Positions 1-10,243 are shown, counted from the first letter of the stretch. The stretch: DNA of 64,000 nt from Gemmatimonadota bacterium (GCA_009838845.1 VXRD01000029.1:1-64000); one strand, 5' to 3'. A program made the numbers and translations. Notes: a model not told the origin generated them from the letters alone.

Positions 1-702
1 AACGAACAGGCCAAATATCTGGCCACTCTGGAGATCAACGCCCTCATAGACGGTGCTCTGGAAGGAGGCGCCACTGACCCTATCGTGCTGGACGGACACG
101 GCAGTGGTGGAATCAATATCGAACATATCCACCGTGAAGCCCGGGTGATATACGGCCGCCCCAGGGGCTCTGCGTGGGAGATGGGATTGACATTTGAGGC
201 GCAATTTTTGTATGGCCATCACGCGATGGAGAACACCCCTGATGGTGTGCTGTGTCACAGCTGGAGTTCCCGAAGCATTGCCAACTGCTGGTTGAACGAT
301 GAACTGATCGGCGAAATTGGCTTCAACATAGCCCATGCCGGTGAGGTTGGCGTGCCCACGGTTTTCGTCAGCGGGGATCGGGCTGCTATAGATGAGGCTC
401 GACGTTATGTTCCCGACATCGAAAGCGTTGTCGTGAAAGAGGGGCTCAGCCGCACGGCTGCCCTCTCCCTCTCCCCCACTAAAGCTCGGGATCTGCTCCG
501 AGAAGGCGCTCGCAAAGCTATGGGGCGAATCGGAGAAATCCCACCTTATACAATCCCATCTCCGTATATATTCGCGACCGAATATCAGTCCGCTGATAGT
601 GCCGAGGCCAGAGCTACCCGTGAAGACGTTGAGCGAGTAGATACCCGCACCGTCAAAATAACCGGCGATACCATCGCTGAAATTAGTGCAAAAAGAAGAT
701 AG
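1..702 (+). CDS. M55-family D-aminopeptidase (DppA-like), 5' end outside window
   Basis: The reading frame is open from base 1, so the N-terminus lies outside the window; a GTG at 85 is internal. The translation carries the M55 pattern of Zn-dependent D-aminopeptidases: DGHGSGG, YGHHAM, a His in VLCHSWSS, and AGEVGVP, followed by a VSGD segment and LSPTKA. In DppA the first two His and the AGE Glu are metal ligands; the N-terminal Asp and Glu ligands would lie upstream. These enzymes release N-terminal D-amino acids from short peptides in the cytoplasm and are often linked to peptidoglycan-peptide recycling. The stop codon overlaps the GTG at 702 of the next frame by one base. No clear link to the glycan genes is visible. 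Confidence 0.85.
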   Translation, partial: NEQAKYLATLEINALIDGALEGGATDPIVLDGHGSGGINIEHIHREARVIYGRPRGSAWEMGLTFEAQFLYGHHAMENTPDGVLCHSWSSRSIANCWLNDELIGEIGFNIAHAGEVGVPTVFVSGDRAAIDEARRYVPDIESVVVKEGLSRTAALSLSPTKARDLLREGARKAMGRIGEIPPYTIPSPYIFATEYQSADSAEARATREDVERVDTRTVKITGDTIAEISAKRR

Positions 703-740
703 TGAACGTTCGAATTTCAGAAAAAATTGAGATATTTGCC

Positions 741-1769
741 ATGAAGCGTTACAAACTCTTGATTAGCGGCTGTGGAAGCGCTGGCCGTAATGTGGCTCAG
801 GTAGTCGATGGACGTGGAGAAATTGTGGGTCTCGTCGATCCACAGCAGGCACAGTTGGACATGATGCATGAGCAATATCCGGATGCCTTGACTGGCCACG
901 AGTACGCTCAACTCCTGCGAGAAACGCAGCCCGATATTGTAGTCGTGGCAGGACCGGATCACTTGCACGCCGACCAGACTGTCATGGCATTGGAGCAGGG
1001 CTGCCACGTCCTGGTGGAAAAACCGCTTGCTACCACAGTGGCAGATGCCCAACGCATCCTCGACGCAGAGGCAGAGAGTGGCCGGCATGTCATGACCGAC
1101 CAAACCATGCGCTACCTGCATCCCTGGCACGAAATGGCACTGATGGCCCAATCCGGTGAGATTGGCGATGTTTTCTTTGTCCAGGGCGATTACATCCATG
1201 ACATGTGGAGCCATTATTCACCTGAGGGTAAAAGTCACACACCCTGGCGCATTGATCAGCAAAATCCCCAGAATATCCTGCTGGGCGGCGGCTGCCACCC
1301 ACTTGATCTGATTTTGTGGACCGTCGAATCCCCGGTTACGGAGGTCTATGCCTATAGCAATAAGCTCAGCATCCCGGTATTTCCAGATGATGACTGTTAT
1401 ATTGTGATCCTTCAATTTGAAAATGGCGTCACAGGCAAAGTCTTTGTGACAAGCGGCTGCTCCGGACATGGCATGGGCGAGGGAATGGGCGGTGGTTTTT
1501 TAGCCGTATATGGCACCGAAGGCACGTTGTGGAAAGGCCAACTCTTCCGCCGTGGCCATGAGCCAGTTCCAATCGAAGAATCATCTGCTCATGAAGTAAT
1601 TGGTGGACACGGCTGGGGGCGCTCTGTGGTCGATTATCTAAATCTGCTCGATGGCAAAATCAGTAATCCGATCCCGGCTCGATGGGGTGCGCGCATAGTT
1701 TCTATCTGTGAGGCAGCACTGGATTCGATTCGCACGAAGCGCCCGCAATCCCCTCATTGGTTTGAATAG
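741..1769 (+). CDS. Gfo/Idh/MocA-family NAD(P)-dependent oxidoreductase
   Basis: The protein has 342 residues from the ATG at 741. The frame also extends to a GTG at 702 that overlaps the previous stop, but the Rossmann start MKRYKLLISGCGSAG begins properly at 741. The GxGxxG loop is residues 10-15, the family EKP signature is at residues 93-95 (Lys94 is the usual catalytic lysine), and GGGCHPLDL is the substrate-side motif containing the conserved His. Members oxidise or reduce sugars, inositols and sugar acids in the cytoplasm. It lies about 110 bases upstream of the esterase/PHP/sulfatase block and is probably part of sugar processing. The substrate cannot be read from sequence. Confidence 0.85.
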   Translation: MKRYKLLISGCGSAGRNVAQVVDGRGEIVGLVDPQQAQLDMMHEQYPDALTGHEYAQLLRETQPDIVVVAGPDHLHADQTVMALEQGCHVLVEKPLATTVADAQRILDAEAESGRHVMTDQTMRYLHPWHEMALMAQSGEIGDVFFVQGDYIHDMWSHYSPEGKSHTPWRIDQQNPQNILLGGGCHPLDLILWTVESPVTEVYAYSNKLSIPVFPDDDCYIVILQFENGVTGKVFVTSGCSGHGMGEGMGGGFLAVYGTEGTLWKGQLFRRGHEPVPIEESSAHEVIGGHGWGRSVVDYLNLLDGKISNPIPARWGARIVSICEAALDSIRTKRPQSPHWFE

Positions 1770-1876
1770 CCCGCAACCAAAGAATCCCGGGAATCCCAAA
1801 GAGATTTGGATTCGCTTGTGCTTTTCTGAATTAAATTTTATACTGACCTGCAGTCAATCCTGACCGAGACTGGACA

Positions 1877-2905
1877 ATGAGACCCATCATCTTCGAAGAT
1901 GACCTTTCGCAACTGCTGGATCAGTTTGAGCCTTCAATGCTATTCGATGGCTCAACGGTCGATGAACTGGAGAGGTGGCAGGATCGATTTCGATCAACAG
2001 TAGTGGAACTGTTGGGCCTTCGCCCGGAACGGTCGGACCTTTCTCTGGAATTCCTGACTGAAACGGATTGTGGGGACCACGTACGCCATCGCATTCGCTA
2101 CCAGACGGAGCTGGACGTGTTCGTACCGGCTTATTTGCTCGTTCCCAAGGAGTTACAGAATCGGACTCCGGGTCTCCTTTGCCTGCACGGGCACAGCCAG
2201 TTTGGGAAAGATGGTGTGGCGGGGATCGACAATTCACCCGAGCGGAAAGAAGAAATTGTAACGAAGGGATACAACTTCGGCCAGAAATTCGCACAGCAGG
2301 GCTACGTCACCCTGATGCCCGATCTACGCGGGTTTGGCGAACGACGGTCCAATTATCCAAATCCCCGGGTTGACTATTGCATGCGCAACTACCTTTGTGC
2401 AACGCTGATGGGCACAACCGTTGTGGCACTACATCTGTGCGATCTACAGGCTGCACTCGATGTGCTTCAGTCCCTTGATTATATCGACAGTGAGATGCTT
2501 GGCTGTGCAGGGATTTCGCTCGGAGGTCGAATGGCCATGATGATCTCTGCTTTTGATTCACGGGTCAAGATTGCCGTACCCTCGGGCTGTCTGAGCATGT
2601 ACCAGGAACGTTATCAGGCTTTGAAGAAGTGCGGCGCACAACTCATCCCGGGACTTCTCCAGTATGGGGATACGCCGGAGATCTTCTCTCTCATCGCCCC
2701 CCGCCCTATGGTGATTGAATGGGGGTTGAGGGATCGACTGGCGCCACACGAATGGGCGGAGAGAGCATTGGTCAGAGTGCGGAAGGCATATGGGGCAGCC
2801 GGCGCTTCGGATCAGTTATTTGTCGATCAATTTGATGGCGGACATCAGTTCAACATGAAAGTCGCCAGTGATGTTCTGGACAAATGGAGGAACGGTGGTC
2901 TCTGA
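1877..2905 (+). CDS. alpha/beta hydrolase (acetyl-xylan-esterase / dienelactone-hydrolase-like)
   Basis: 342 residues with no signal peptide. The catalytic triad is readable: Ser214 in GISLGG, Asp286 in GLRDRLAP and His323 in DGGHQF. The oxyanion-side segment LCLHGH and the PDLRGFGER strand are typical of prokaryotic carbohydrate esterase-like hydrolases. It probably removes acyl groups from a sugar or cleaves a small ester in the cytoplasm. It is the first gene of a co-directional run with a PHP-domain protein and a sulfatase. A second hydrolase of the same broad type (12581-13564) closes that run. The two share fold and motif order, but their sequences are clearly diverged. Confidence 0.8.
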   Translation: MRPIIFEDDLSQLLDQFEPSMLFDGSTVDELERWQDRFRSTVVELLGLRPERSDLSLEFLTETDCGDHVRHRIRYQTELDVFVPAYLLVPKELQNRTPGLLCLHGHSQFGKDGVAGIDNSPERKEEIVTKGYNFGQKFAQQGYVTLMPDLRGFGERRSNYPNPRVDYCMRNYLCATLMGTTVVALHLCDLQAALDVLQSLDYIDSEMLGCAGISLGGRMAMMISAFDSRVKIAVPSGCLSMYQERYQALKKCGAQLIPGLLQYGDTPEIFSLIAPRPMVIEWGLRDRLAPHEWAERALVRVRKAYGAAGASDQLFVDQFDGGHQFNMKVASDVLDKWRNGGL

Positions 2906-2994
2906 TCACATTGCAAATGAATCCCATCCACCGAATCTTGAACATGAACTTGTTCTGGCGCCGTGATACGTCGAACGGCTGTTGAGGAGGACCC

Positions 2995-5235
2995 ATGCCG
3001 AAATCACGAGTGCAGCGCGTCAGCATCACAGTCCAACCTGTACCGGGTAACGAGCCCGATGCGTTCGAGGTCGAATTTCACGGAAGTAACGGCTCACGTA
3101 GCTGTGGGCACGATCTGGAATTGCCCGCAGGCAAGTTGGGGATGTGGAAGATTACTGCCACCGCATCAGAAACCATAACTGCCGGCGGCGGTTTTCTTTT
3201 TCAGCGGCACTCGTTTCTGTTCTCGCATCGAATTCAGGACTACAACCCAGAGGGACGTGATTTCGTCACTCTAAAAACCCAATGTGATGCGACCTTACGC
3301 CTGATCGTCAATTCAGAAAAGCAGTCCCACCGTCCGGGATTCGCCCAGGTGCTGGTCGATGAGGGTGAGATGAAAACCGGTGATTCCTTCACCATTCAGA
3401 TTGGCGATTCGAGCTATGGAGGCGCGGGGAGCGCCGTTTATGACGGAACGACTCTGGGGCGGATTACCGGCGCCGTGGATCGGACAGGGGATGGCGTCTA
3501 TCGGGAACTGGCCTGCAACCCTTGCAGGATTCACATCACATCCAATCCTGTGCCGGCGCTGCTTCGGCTTCTGGGCCCGTCGATCGTTACGCCCGATGAG
3601 GCCTTTGCACTGCATCTGATGGCCTTCGATGCAAACCACAATATCTGCGAACAATTTGAGGGTCGAGTGACCTTCTCTGGTCCGATTTCAGCGGTTGAGG
3701 GTTTGCCCAAATCCATCTCGTTGGGCTCCAGTGACAGCGGGCTCGTGATTCTGGAAGACATTCGCATATCAGAACCCGGCCTTATCCGTCTGATCGCGGA
3801 AGACAAACGCCACGGTCTAAGGGCAGTGAGCAATCCCATCCTCTGCAAGGAACAGCACGGCCGCCGTCTCCTCTGGGGAGATCTCCATTGTCACGGATGG
3901 GGCGACATTAGCATGTCGCTACTGGACGATCCCACCTTCAAGATTCATCCTGAGCGGAGACACGAACAGTTGCGGAGAGTCGGCCGGCTGGACTTTGGAG
4001 CGCCTGGACCGGCCGTTCCGCCAATCCAGGAGGATCGACCAGAGTTGTGGCGTGCCTATCAGCAAGCCTATCGGAACAACGATGAGCCGGGGACTTACGT
4101 TCCTTTTCTCGCTTCAGAGGTTCACCCGAGACCTGGAGGGGATCGGAACGTAATCTACCGTGAATGGACTGAAACCTACCCCCCCACCTTCTGCACCATG
4201 GACGAAGTGATGGCCGAGTTTGGAGATCGGGAGGATGTGATCCTTGAAGCCCACATCGGGGGTGGTCCCCCCCAATGGTACGATTATCGTCCCAGTCACG
4301 AGCCGCTTCTTGAGGTCGCCAGCGGGCATGGCTGCTTTGAATGGGTGCTCCAGTGGGCCCTGCGCTGTGGCTTTCGCCCGGCCGTTATTGGATCGGGGGA
4401 CACCCACCTTGCTACAATGGGCGCTCCAATCGCCGCCAAAGACTACTTCGGGAGGTGGCACAATATTGGTTTGAACTTCCGAGACACCGGGTATGGGAAC
4501 GGACCGATCGCCGCCGTTTGGGCAGCGCGCTGCGAGCGTAACGAAATCTGGAAGGCAATTCGGGATCGGCGCACCTTCGCCACCACTGGGGCGCGCATCA
4601 TCCTGACCGTAGATGTCAACGGACACACTGCGGGCAGCGAGGCCAAAATCTCGGCGCCTGCTGAGATCACCATTTGCGCGCACGCCTGTGCTCCCGTGCA
4701 GCGAATAGACTTGATTCGGAATGACCGTTGTCTCCACTCATGGCATCCCGATGCAATCGATATAGATCTGACCTATACCGACGAGATTCCGCTGCGAGAG
4801 GGAGCCTATTACGTTCGTCTCCGCCAAATCGACGGTGAATACGCATGGTCCACGCCAATCTGGACCTTCTGTCCGGATGGATCTGAGCAATATGACCTGC
4901 CCAGGTGGAACGCGCACGAGCCTCTTGATCTCACGAGCCTCAGGCCCAACCAGGCGGAGTCTTACGAAGCCGATCTGCACCGTTACCTGGAGGTGGAAGA
5001 AGAGATTGAAGAGTTTCACGATCTGACCCCTTTCGACGTAATCGAGGAAGTCACCGGAAAATGTGCGCTTTTCCTCGGATATTTTGGTATCGATCGAGAT
5101 CCCATCAGTATTCGCTGGTATTTTGAATTCGACATGCCCAAAATCCATGTGGACTGGGGGTGGAGAGATTTTGGACTCCGACCGACCCCTCCCAGAGTGG
5201 AAGAGCGTATCCTGGAGTCTGGCGGGCATCTCTGA
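2995..5235 (+). CDS. PHP/DUF3604-like metal-dependent hydrolase (first copy)
   Basis: 746 residues; the start is fixed by GAGGAGG five bases upstream of the ATG. Residues 1-285 form a beta-rich N-terminal part of unknown role. A PHP-like amidohydrolase core follows with candidate metal ligands in the usual order: His298 and His300 (GDLHCHGWGD), Glu375 (ASEVH), His420 (LEAHIGGG), Asp468 and His470 (GSGDTHLATMGAP). A C-terminal beta region follows FATTGARI. DUF3604 proteins resemble PHP hydrolases, but I know of no well-established reaction for them; a phosphoesterase, sulfoesterase or amidohydrolase role is possible. A diverged paralogue is at 8029-10215, and the two copies bracket a sulfatase and a DegT aminotransferase. 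Confidence 0.75.
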   Translation: MPKSRVQRVSITVQPVPGNEPDAFEVEFHGSNGSRSCGHDLELPAGKLGMWKITATASETITAGGGFLFQRHSFLFSHRIQDYNPEGRDFVTLKTQCDATLRLIVNSEKQSHRPGFAQVLVDEGEMKTGDSFTIQIGDSSYGGAGSAVYDGTTLGRITGAVDRTGDGVYRELACNPCRIHITSNPVPALLRLLGPSIVTPDEAFALHLMAFDANHNICEQFEGRVTFSGPISAVEGLPKSISLGSSDSGLVILEDIRISEPGLIRLIAEDKRHGLRAVSNPILCKEQHGRRLLWGDLHCHGWGDISMSLLDDPTFKIHPERRHEQLRRVGRLDFGAPGPAVPPIQEDRPELWRAYQQAYRNNDEPGTYVPFLASEVHPRPGGDRNVIYREWTETYPPTFCTMDEVMAEFGDREDVILEAHIGGGPPQWYDYRPSHEPLLEVASGHGCFEWVLQWALRCGFRPAVIGSGDTHLATMGAPIAAKDYFGRWHNIGLNFRDTGYGNGPIAAVWAARCERNEIWKAIRDRRTFATTGARIILTVDVNGHTAGSEAKISAPAEITICAHACAPVQRIDLIRNDRCLHSWHPDAIDIDLTYTDEIPLREGAYYVRLRQIDGEYAWSTPIWTFCPDGSEQYDLPRWNAHEPLDLTSLRPNQAESYEADLHRYLEVEEEIEEFHDLTPFDVIEEVTGKCALFLGYFGIDRDPISIRWYFEFDMPKIHVDWGWRDFGLRPTPPRVEERILESGGHL

Positions 5236-5310
5236 CTTGAGTCTCTGCGTATAAAACAGACCGACTGGCTCTCGGGTCAAATTCTGGCATTGGAAAATAG
5301 GAGATAGGAG

Positions 5311-6690
5311 ATGGATCAGCGGCCAACGGACGATTGGACCAGAGATAAAAATATAGGTGAGACAGAAGGGAGACCTCCCAACATCATCCTGATCCTTCCT
5401 GATCAACAGAGGTTTGATTCATTGGGATGTTACGGCAATCGGAATGCAATTTCTCCTCATATCGACCGACTGGCAAGTGAAGGTGCCTGTTTTGAATCGG
5501 CTTTTGTGACCCAGCCTCTCTGTTCCGCGGCCCGATCTTCAATCCTGACGGGACTATTTCCCCACAAGACTGAGGTCTGGGACAACGATGTGACTTTGAC
5601 CGACCACACAACATCTTTTCCGAGGCTCCTGCACGATATGGGTTACACCACCGGCTACGTCGGTAAATGGCATCTGGGTCCGACGCCTGAGCCTTTCGAT
5701 CGACCTGTATCGGGAAGACCGATCCAGCCTCCTCCGGACTACTTTGATGTCTGGCAAGGTCATGACGGGAGTGAATCACAATGGGTTGGAGAGCCCATGA
5801 AGAAATGGACCGTGCCCGACAATCACGAGTCTGCAATTCCCGATTTTGGTCGTGAAGAACCAGGCGAGTACCGTGTTGACTTCGAGTTCGACCGCGGAAT
5901 CCAGTTTATTCGCGAACACCACCAGAATCCATTCTGCTTGATCGTATCTTTCCGGCCTCCGCACACACCGTGGACCGCTCCCCCGAAAAACTGCGAGCGA
6001 TTTCAGGGAAAGGTCCAGTACCCCACGTACTATGCAATGGTTAACAGAATTGATGAAAACGTTGGCCGGATGGTGGATGTCCTGAATACTTTGGGCCTCG
6101 AGCAAAACACCTTGATTGTATATACATCGGATCACGGGCATGATTTTGTCTACCGATGGAATCCTCAGCCAAAACGGAATTGCTACGACACGGCGAGCAG
6201 AATTCCTCTGATCTTCTACTGGATCGGAAAGATCAAACCTGGAGTCCGAAGCGAACTCGTCAGTCACGCAGACCTGGTGCCCACCATCCTGGATCTCTGC
6301 GGGCTAGACATTCCCGATGGCCTGCACGGTCGCAGCGCGAGAGAACTCCTGCTTTCTGGCAAAGGTCCATGGCGTGACTCTGTTTATATTCAGAACCATC
6401 CATATCGTCAGGATGGTCTCTACTGTCCTCCGGAAAGTGACCCTACGATGTTTGAAAGGTGTATTGTAACAAATGAATGGAAACTGATCGTCAACTCAGA
6501 GCGACCTCCGGAACTCTATCATCGTCCCACTGATCCAGACGAAATAAACAACAGGCTCCGCGAACCCGGGCTGGAAGAAGTGCTGCGGACGCTGTTCGGG
6601 AAACTCGAAGATTGGGCGTGGCAAATTGGAGATGGGCAGGCGCTGAGCAAATGGCTTTTATACAAATGGAATAGAGGGCTGGACGGATAA
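5311..6690 (+). CDS. type I sulfatase, variant CSAAR active site
   Basis: 459 residues; the start follows AGGAGATAGGAG. It is an alkaline-phosphatase-fold sulfatase: metal site ILILPDQQ, GYVGKWHLGP (substrate Lys/His), RPPHTPW and YTSDHGHD. The formylglycine motif reads C71-S-A-A-R, with Ala in place of the usual Pro of C-x-P-x-R. The first 22 residues are hydrophilic, so the enzyme should be cytoplasmic. It lies between the two PHP/DUF3604 genes and upstream of the DegT aminotransferase, suggesting a sulfated amino- or keto-sugar substrate. It requires a formylglycine-generating enzyme that is not encoded here. Confidence 0.88.
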   Translation: MDQRPTDDWTRDKNIGETEGRPPNIILILPDQQRFDSLGCYGNRNAISPHIDRLASEGACFESAFVTQPLCSAARSSILTGLFPHKTEVWDNDVTLTDHTTSFPRLLHDMGYTTGYVGKWHLGPTPEPFDRPVSGRPIQPPPDYFDVWQGHDGSESQWVGEPMKKWTVPDNHESAIPDFGREEPGEYRVDFEFDRGIQFIREHHQNPFCLIVSFRPPHTPWTAPPKNCERFQGKVQYPTYYAMVNRIDENVGRMVDVLNTLGLEQNTLIVYTSDHGHDFVYRWNPQPKRNCYDTASRIPLIFYWIGKIKPGVRSELVSHADLVPTILDLCGLDIPDGLHGRSARELLLSGKGPWRDSVYIQNHPYRQDGLYCPPESDPTMFERCIVTNEWKLIVNSERPPELYHRPTDPDEINNRLREPGLEEVLRTLFGKLEDWAWQIGDGQALSKWLLYKWNRGLDG

Positions 6691-6748
6691 GAACCTTTTT
6701 TGATTCCAAAAATCTCAACCAGGGTAAAGATTACTTTAGGAGAATACC

Positions 6749-8050
6749 ATGGCACAATCACTTCTGGCAATTGAAGGGGGCCCAAAGGCCGTTACGGCTC
6801 CTGTAGGAGATGGGTGGGAAAATATCGGCCCGCTTGAAAAGTCGTACGTGAACGAGGTACTGGACGATCCGAACACAGCCCGGCGACATCTCGAGCTCTT
6901 CGAATCTGGTTTCAGCAAACTGGTAAAGACCCAGCACGCGATCTGTACGTGCAACGGAACCGCAGCTTTGCACTCGGCCATTTTTGCTGCGGGCGCCGGT
7001 GTTGGCAAAGAAGTGATCGTGCCATCAGTCACCTGGCATGCCACGATTTCACCCATCCTCCACTGCGGCGCAACACCAGTATTCTGCGAGGTAGATCCGA
7101 ACACCTTCTGTGCGGATCCGGAAGATGTAAAGCAACGAATCACAGACAGGACATGCGCGATTGTCGTCACACACGTCTATGGGAATCCGGCGGATATGGA
7201 TGGACTGCTGGACCTGATCGCCGGAACCGATATCAAGCTGATTGAAGACGCCTCTCACGCACACGGCGCTCTGTGGGATGGCAAGCCAGTGGGCAGCATT
7301 GGCCACATTGGATGCTTCAGCCTGCAGGGCAGCAAGCCAGTTACGGGATTGGAGGCCGGGGTGGTGGTGACAGATGACGATGATCTCTATGATCAGATGA
7401 TGGCATTGGGACAGTACGGTCGTTGCGGGGGATCGTGGAAAACCGATCGGTTTAAGGGATTGCACAACATGGGCCTGGGCGTCAAATACAGAGCGAATCC
7501 TTTTGGTATCGCGATGGCTCGAGGGCGGCTCGAACGCCTTTCAGAGCTCAACGAAAAGCGCCGAAAGTGGTTTGCACAAATGGACGAGCTTCTCGAGAAT
7601 GTAGAGGGGGTTGAGACTCAGAAGGCCTATCCAAAGGCTACCCGCGGCGGTCTCCTGTTGTATGCGGGTCTGGTCGATCCCGAAGCCTATGGAGTACCCG
7701 TGTCGAAGGTTCTGGAAGCGCTGGTAGCCGAAGGAGTGCGGACAAAGCCGGAGATAACGCCTTACGGGTATGGTGTAATGCATCTGGAGTCACTGTTCAA
7801 CGATTTCTCATTCGAGGGCCTTGGGGGTCCCTGGGGATATCTTCCAGATAACGCGAGAAAATCGTATCGACCGGGCAGCCTGCCGATCAGCGAAAGGATA
7901 CATAGCACGTGCTTCTGGCTATCTACCCCTGTAGATCCCGATCCGATCTGGGTCGAACAAACGGCAGAGGCATTTCAGAAGGTATATGACAACCGTTCGC
8001 GGCTTTCTGAATTAACGGATGATACCGTATGTCAAAAAACGCTCGCATAG
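6749..8050 (+). CDS. DegT/DnrJ/EryC1/StrS-family PLP aminotransferase
   Basis: 433 residues, preceded by TTTAGGAGAATACC. It has the sugar aminotransferase pattern: the IEDASHAHGA segment around residues 165-174 supplies the PLP-ring Asp, and GCFSLQGSK places the Schiff-base lysine at Lys197. Members transaminate keto-sugars (usually nucleotide-linked) in the cytoplasm. Its place between a sulfatase and the second PHP protein is unusual for an antibiotic- or O-antigen-type gene; it could instead act in breakdown or remodelling of an amino sugar or cyclitol. Its last 22 bases overlap the start of the next gene, indicating translational coupling. Confidence 0.85.
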   Translation: MAQSLLAIEGGPKAVTAPVGDGWENIGPLEKSYVNEVLDDPNTARRHLELFESGFSKLVKTQHAICTCNGTAALHSAIFAAGAGVGKEVIVPSVTWHATISPILHCGATPVFCEVDPNTFCADPEDVKQRITDRTCAIVVTHVYGNPADMDGLLDLIAGTDIKLIEDASHAHGALWDGKPVGSIGHIGCFSLQGSKPVTGLEAGVVVTDDDDLYDQMMALGQYGRCGGSWKTDRFKGLHNMGLGVKYRANPFGIAMARGRLERLSELNEKRRKWFAQMDELLENVEGVETQKAYPKATRGGLLLYAGLVDPEAYGVPVSKVLEALVAEGVRTKPEITPYGYGVMHLESLFNDFSFEGLGGPWGYLPDNARKSYRPGSLPISERIHSTCFWLSTPVDPDPIWVEQTAEAFQKVYDNRSRLSELTDDTVCQKTLA

Positions 8051-10215
8051 AATGGATCCATGCCTCGATTCCCGGGGATGAACCCGACGGATTTGAGGTC
8101 CTGTTTCGGGGTGCAGATGGTTCTGTTGCATCGGGATCCACATTCAATCTGCCTGCTGGGAAAGTCGGCACGTGGGAGATCACATTTACTGCTGCAGCGG
8201 ATGTGCAGGACGGTGGAGGATTCTGCTTCTTCCGCCGCGGATTCCTCATGGGCCACGCCCCTCAGCTGAATAACCCACTGGGACGCGACTATGTGACAAT
8301 GGCGTCAAATTCTGACGCCGGGCTGGACCTGACTGTCAATTCCGACCACGGTCACGAACCCGAAGTTGCGAGAATCCGAGTATCGAAAGGGATCCTTCGA
8401 AAAGGAGATTGGGTCAGATTGCGAATCGGTGATCGCTGCGGGGGTGGTCCAGGTGCTGAAGTTTATGACTCGACTACAATGGCGCGACTGGAGGCAGCGG
8501 TAGATCGCAATGGCGATGGTGAATTTGTCAGAATCGCGGGTGGAGAGATCCGGATTCGCATTACTTCAGAAGCATCCGCAGATATGCTGCGAATTCTGGG
8601 ACCATCCATTGTCGAACAGGGCGAATCGTTTCACCTCAATCTGGTCGCTTTCGATATCCATCGAAATGTGTGTGAACAATATCAAGGCGTCGTCCAGTTA
8701 ACTGCCCCCGACAATGTATCGGGCCTGCCGGATCGAGCCGTGTTTGAGCCAGTACATAACGGCGTCCTGAGGTTGGAGGACGTGCAGATTAGCCACCCTG
8801 GCGTTTATCGCTTTGAAGCGAGGGATGGAGACCTTCGAGCCATAAGCAATCCGATATTCTGCCAGAAGTCTCCGGACTTCCGGCTGCTCTGGGGAGACTT
8901 TCACTCCCACGCCTGGGGCGATACGTCCATGGCGCTGATGGACGAGCCCAGCTTCAAGTTGGATCCGGATGCCCGACACAGGCAAGCCCGCGAAGTGGGA
9001 CGGCTGGATTTTGCGGCTCCGGGCCCCATGTCGCCACCAGATCAGGCTGACGAACCTGAACTGTGGGAAGCCTTTCAACAGGCATATACCAATCACGATG
9101 AGCCCGGAATATATGTGCCCTTCCTGGCATCGGAAGTTCACACGCGCTCTGGAGGGGACCGAAACGTCGTGTTCCGGGAGATGGAAGATGGGTACCTGCC
9201 GACTTTTTCGTCGATGGAAATCCTGCTGGAAACCTACGGAGATCGGGAGGATGTTCTTCTTGAAGCCCACGTTGGAGGAGGACCGCCAAATTGGGACGCA
9301 TTTCGACCAAATGTCGAACCACTGCTGGAAGTGGCCAGCGGTCACGGCGCTTTCGAGTGGCTCCTGCAGAAGGCCCTGAGGTACGGCTATCGACCGGCCG
9401 TTATCGGATCGGGAGATATCCATTTGCCCACACTGGGCGCCCCAATGGCCCCCCATTGCTTCCGGGGTCGGTTCAACAAGGTGCTCAACATCCGTGACAC
9501 CGGATTTGGGTCGGGCCCTCTGGCAGGTGTGTGGGCCACTCGCTGTGAACGAAAGGCCATCTGGCAAGCTGTCGCTGAAAAACGAACCTTTGCAACGACT
9601 GGGGCTCGAATCATTCTGATGGTTTCGCTGGGAGGCAATCCCGCTGGCAGCGAGATACAGCTTTCAGGCCCAGCCAGGGTTCGTGTGGTAGCTCACGCAT
9701 GCTCAACAGTGCAGCGCGTAGATCTCATCCGGAATGATCGACGCTTGATGACCTGGCGTCCGAACACGCTGGACGTAGATCTGACTTACGTGGATGAGCA
9801 TCCGCTCAAAGAGAATGCCTACTACATACGCCTTCGCCAGAACGATGGAGAGTTTGCCTGGAGTACACCGATCTGGGCAAAGGCGGCAGACGGAGAATCT
9901 CAACCAGCATCGGACTTGCCGTGGTGGAATGAACATGAGACACCCGTTCAGGTGAATTCCAGCGGCGCCGAAAACCACACAAATGATTTGCTGCGTTACC
10001 TGGAAGTGGAAGAGGATCCGAACCTGTTGTCGGAACTCACGCCTGCAGGGATGCTGGATGAAGTGACGGGCCGATCTGCTCTTTTTTATGCATACCTGGA
10101 ACCTCAACACGAACCCGTGAGTATTCGCTGGTATTACGAGTTTTCCATACCCCGAATCCATCTGGATTGGGGCTGGCAGGATTTTGGTGCAAAATCCGGC
10201 AGAGGAAAAGATTAA
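8029..10215 (+). CDS. PHP/DUF3604-like metal-dependent hydrolase (second copy)
   Basis: 728 residues, collinear with the 2995-5235 protein along its whole length, including the N-terminal EPD-F-EV start and the C-terminal YLEVEE and SIRWY segments. Metal-site residues are conserved: His292 and His294 (GDFHSHAWGD), ASEVH, LEAHVGGG and GSGDIHLPTLGAP. The ATG at 8029 lies within the end of the aminotransferase gene. Keeping two diverged copies in one operon suggests two related substrates or a heteromer rather than simple redundancy. No signal peptide is seen. The reaction is unknown. Confidence 0.75.
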   Translation: MSKNARIEWIHASIPGDEPDGFEVLFRGADGSVASGSTFNLPAGKVGTWEITFTAAADVQDGGGFCFFRRGFLMGHAPQLNNPLGRDYVTMASNSDAGLDLTVNSDHGHEPEVARIRVSKGILRKGDWVRLRIGDRCGGGPGAEVYDSTTMARLEAAVDRNGDGEFVRIAGGEIRIRITSEASADMLRILGPSIVEQGESFHLNLVAFDIHRNVCEQYQGVVQLTAPDNVSGLPDRAVFEPVHNGVLRLEDVQISHPGVYRFEARDGDLRAISNPIFCQKSPDFRLLWGDFHSHAWGDTSMALMDEPSFKLDPDARHRQAREVGRLDFAAPGPMSPPDQADEPELWEAFQQAYTNHDEPGIYVPFLASEVHTRSGGDRNVVFREMEDGYLPTFSSMEILLETYGDREDVLLEAHVGGGPPNWDAFRPNVEPLLEVASGHGAFEWLLQKALRYGYRPAVIGSGDIHLPTLGAPMAPHCFRGRFNKVLNIRDTGFGSGPLAGVWATRCERKAIWQAVAEKRTFATTGARIILMVSLGGNPAGSEIQLSGPARVRVVAHACSTVQRVDLIRNDRRLMTWRPNTLDVDLTYVDEHPLKENAYYIRLRQNDGEFAWSTPIWAKAADGESQPASDLPWWNEHETPVQVNSSGAENHTNDLLRYLEVEEDPNLLSELTPAGMLDEVTGRSALFYAYLEPQHEPVSIRWYYEFSIPRIHLDWGWQDFGAKSGRGKD

Positions 10216-10243
10216 CGCAATACGAACAACGGGGGTAGAATCA

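Noticed and set aside
717-1214. 165-codon frame on the minus strand
   Set aside because: It lies inside the Gfo/Idh/MocA gene and lacks any family motif; the plus strand is clearly coding.
4114-4737. 207-codon minus-strand frame
   Set aside because: Antisense to the conserved PHP core; its sequence is the expected shadow of the plus-strand codons.
8698-9567. 289-codon minus-strand frame
   Set aside because: Antisense to the second PHP/DUF3604 gene, with no ribosome site and no recognisable domain.
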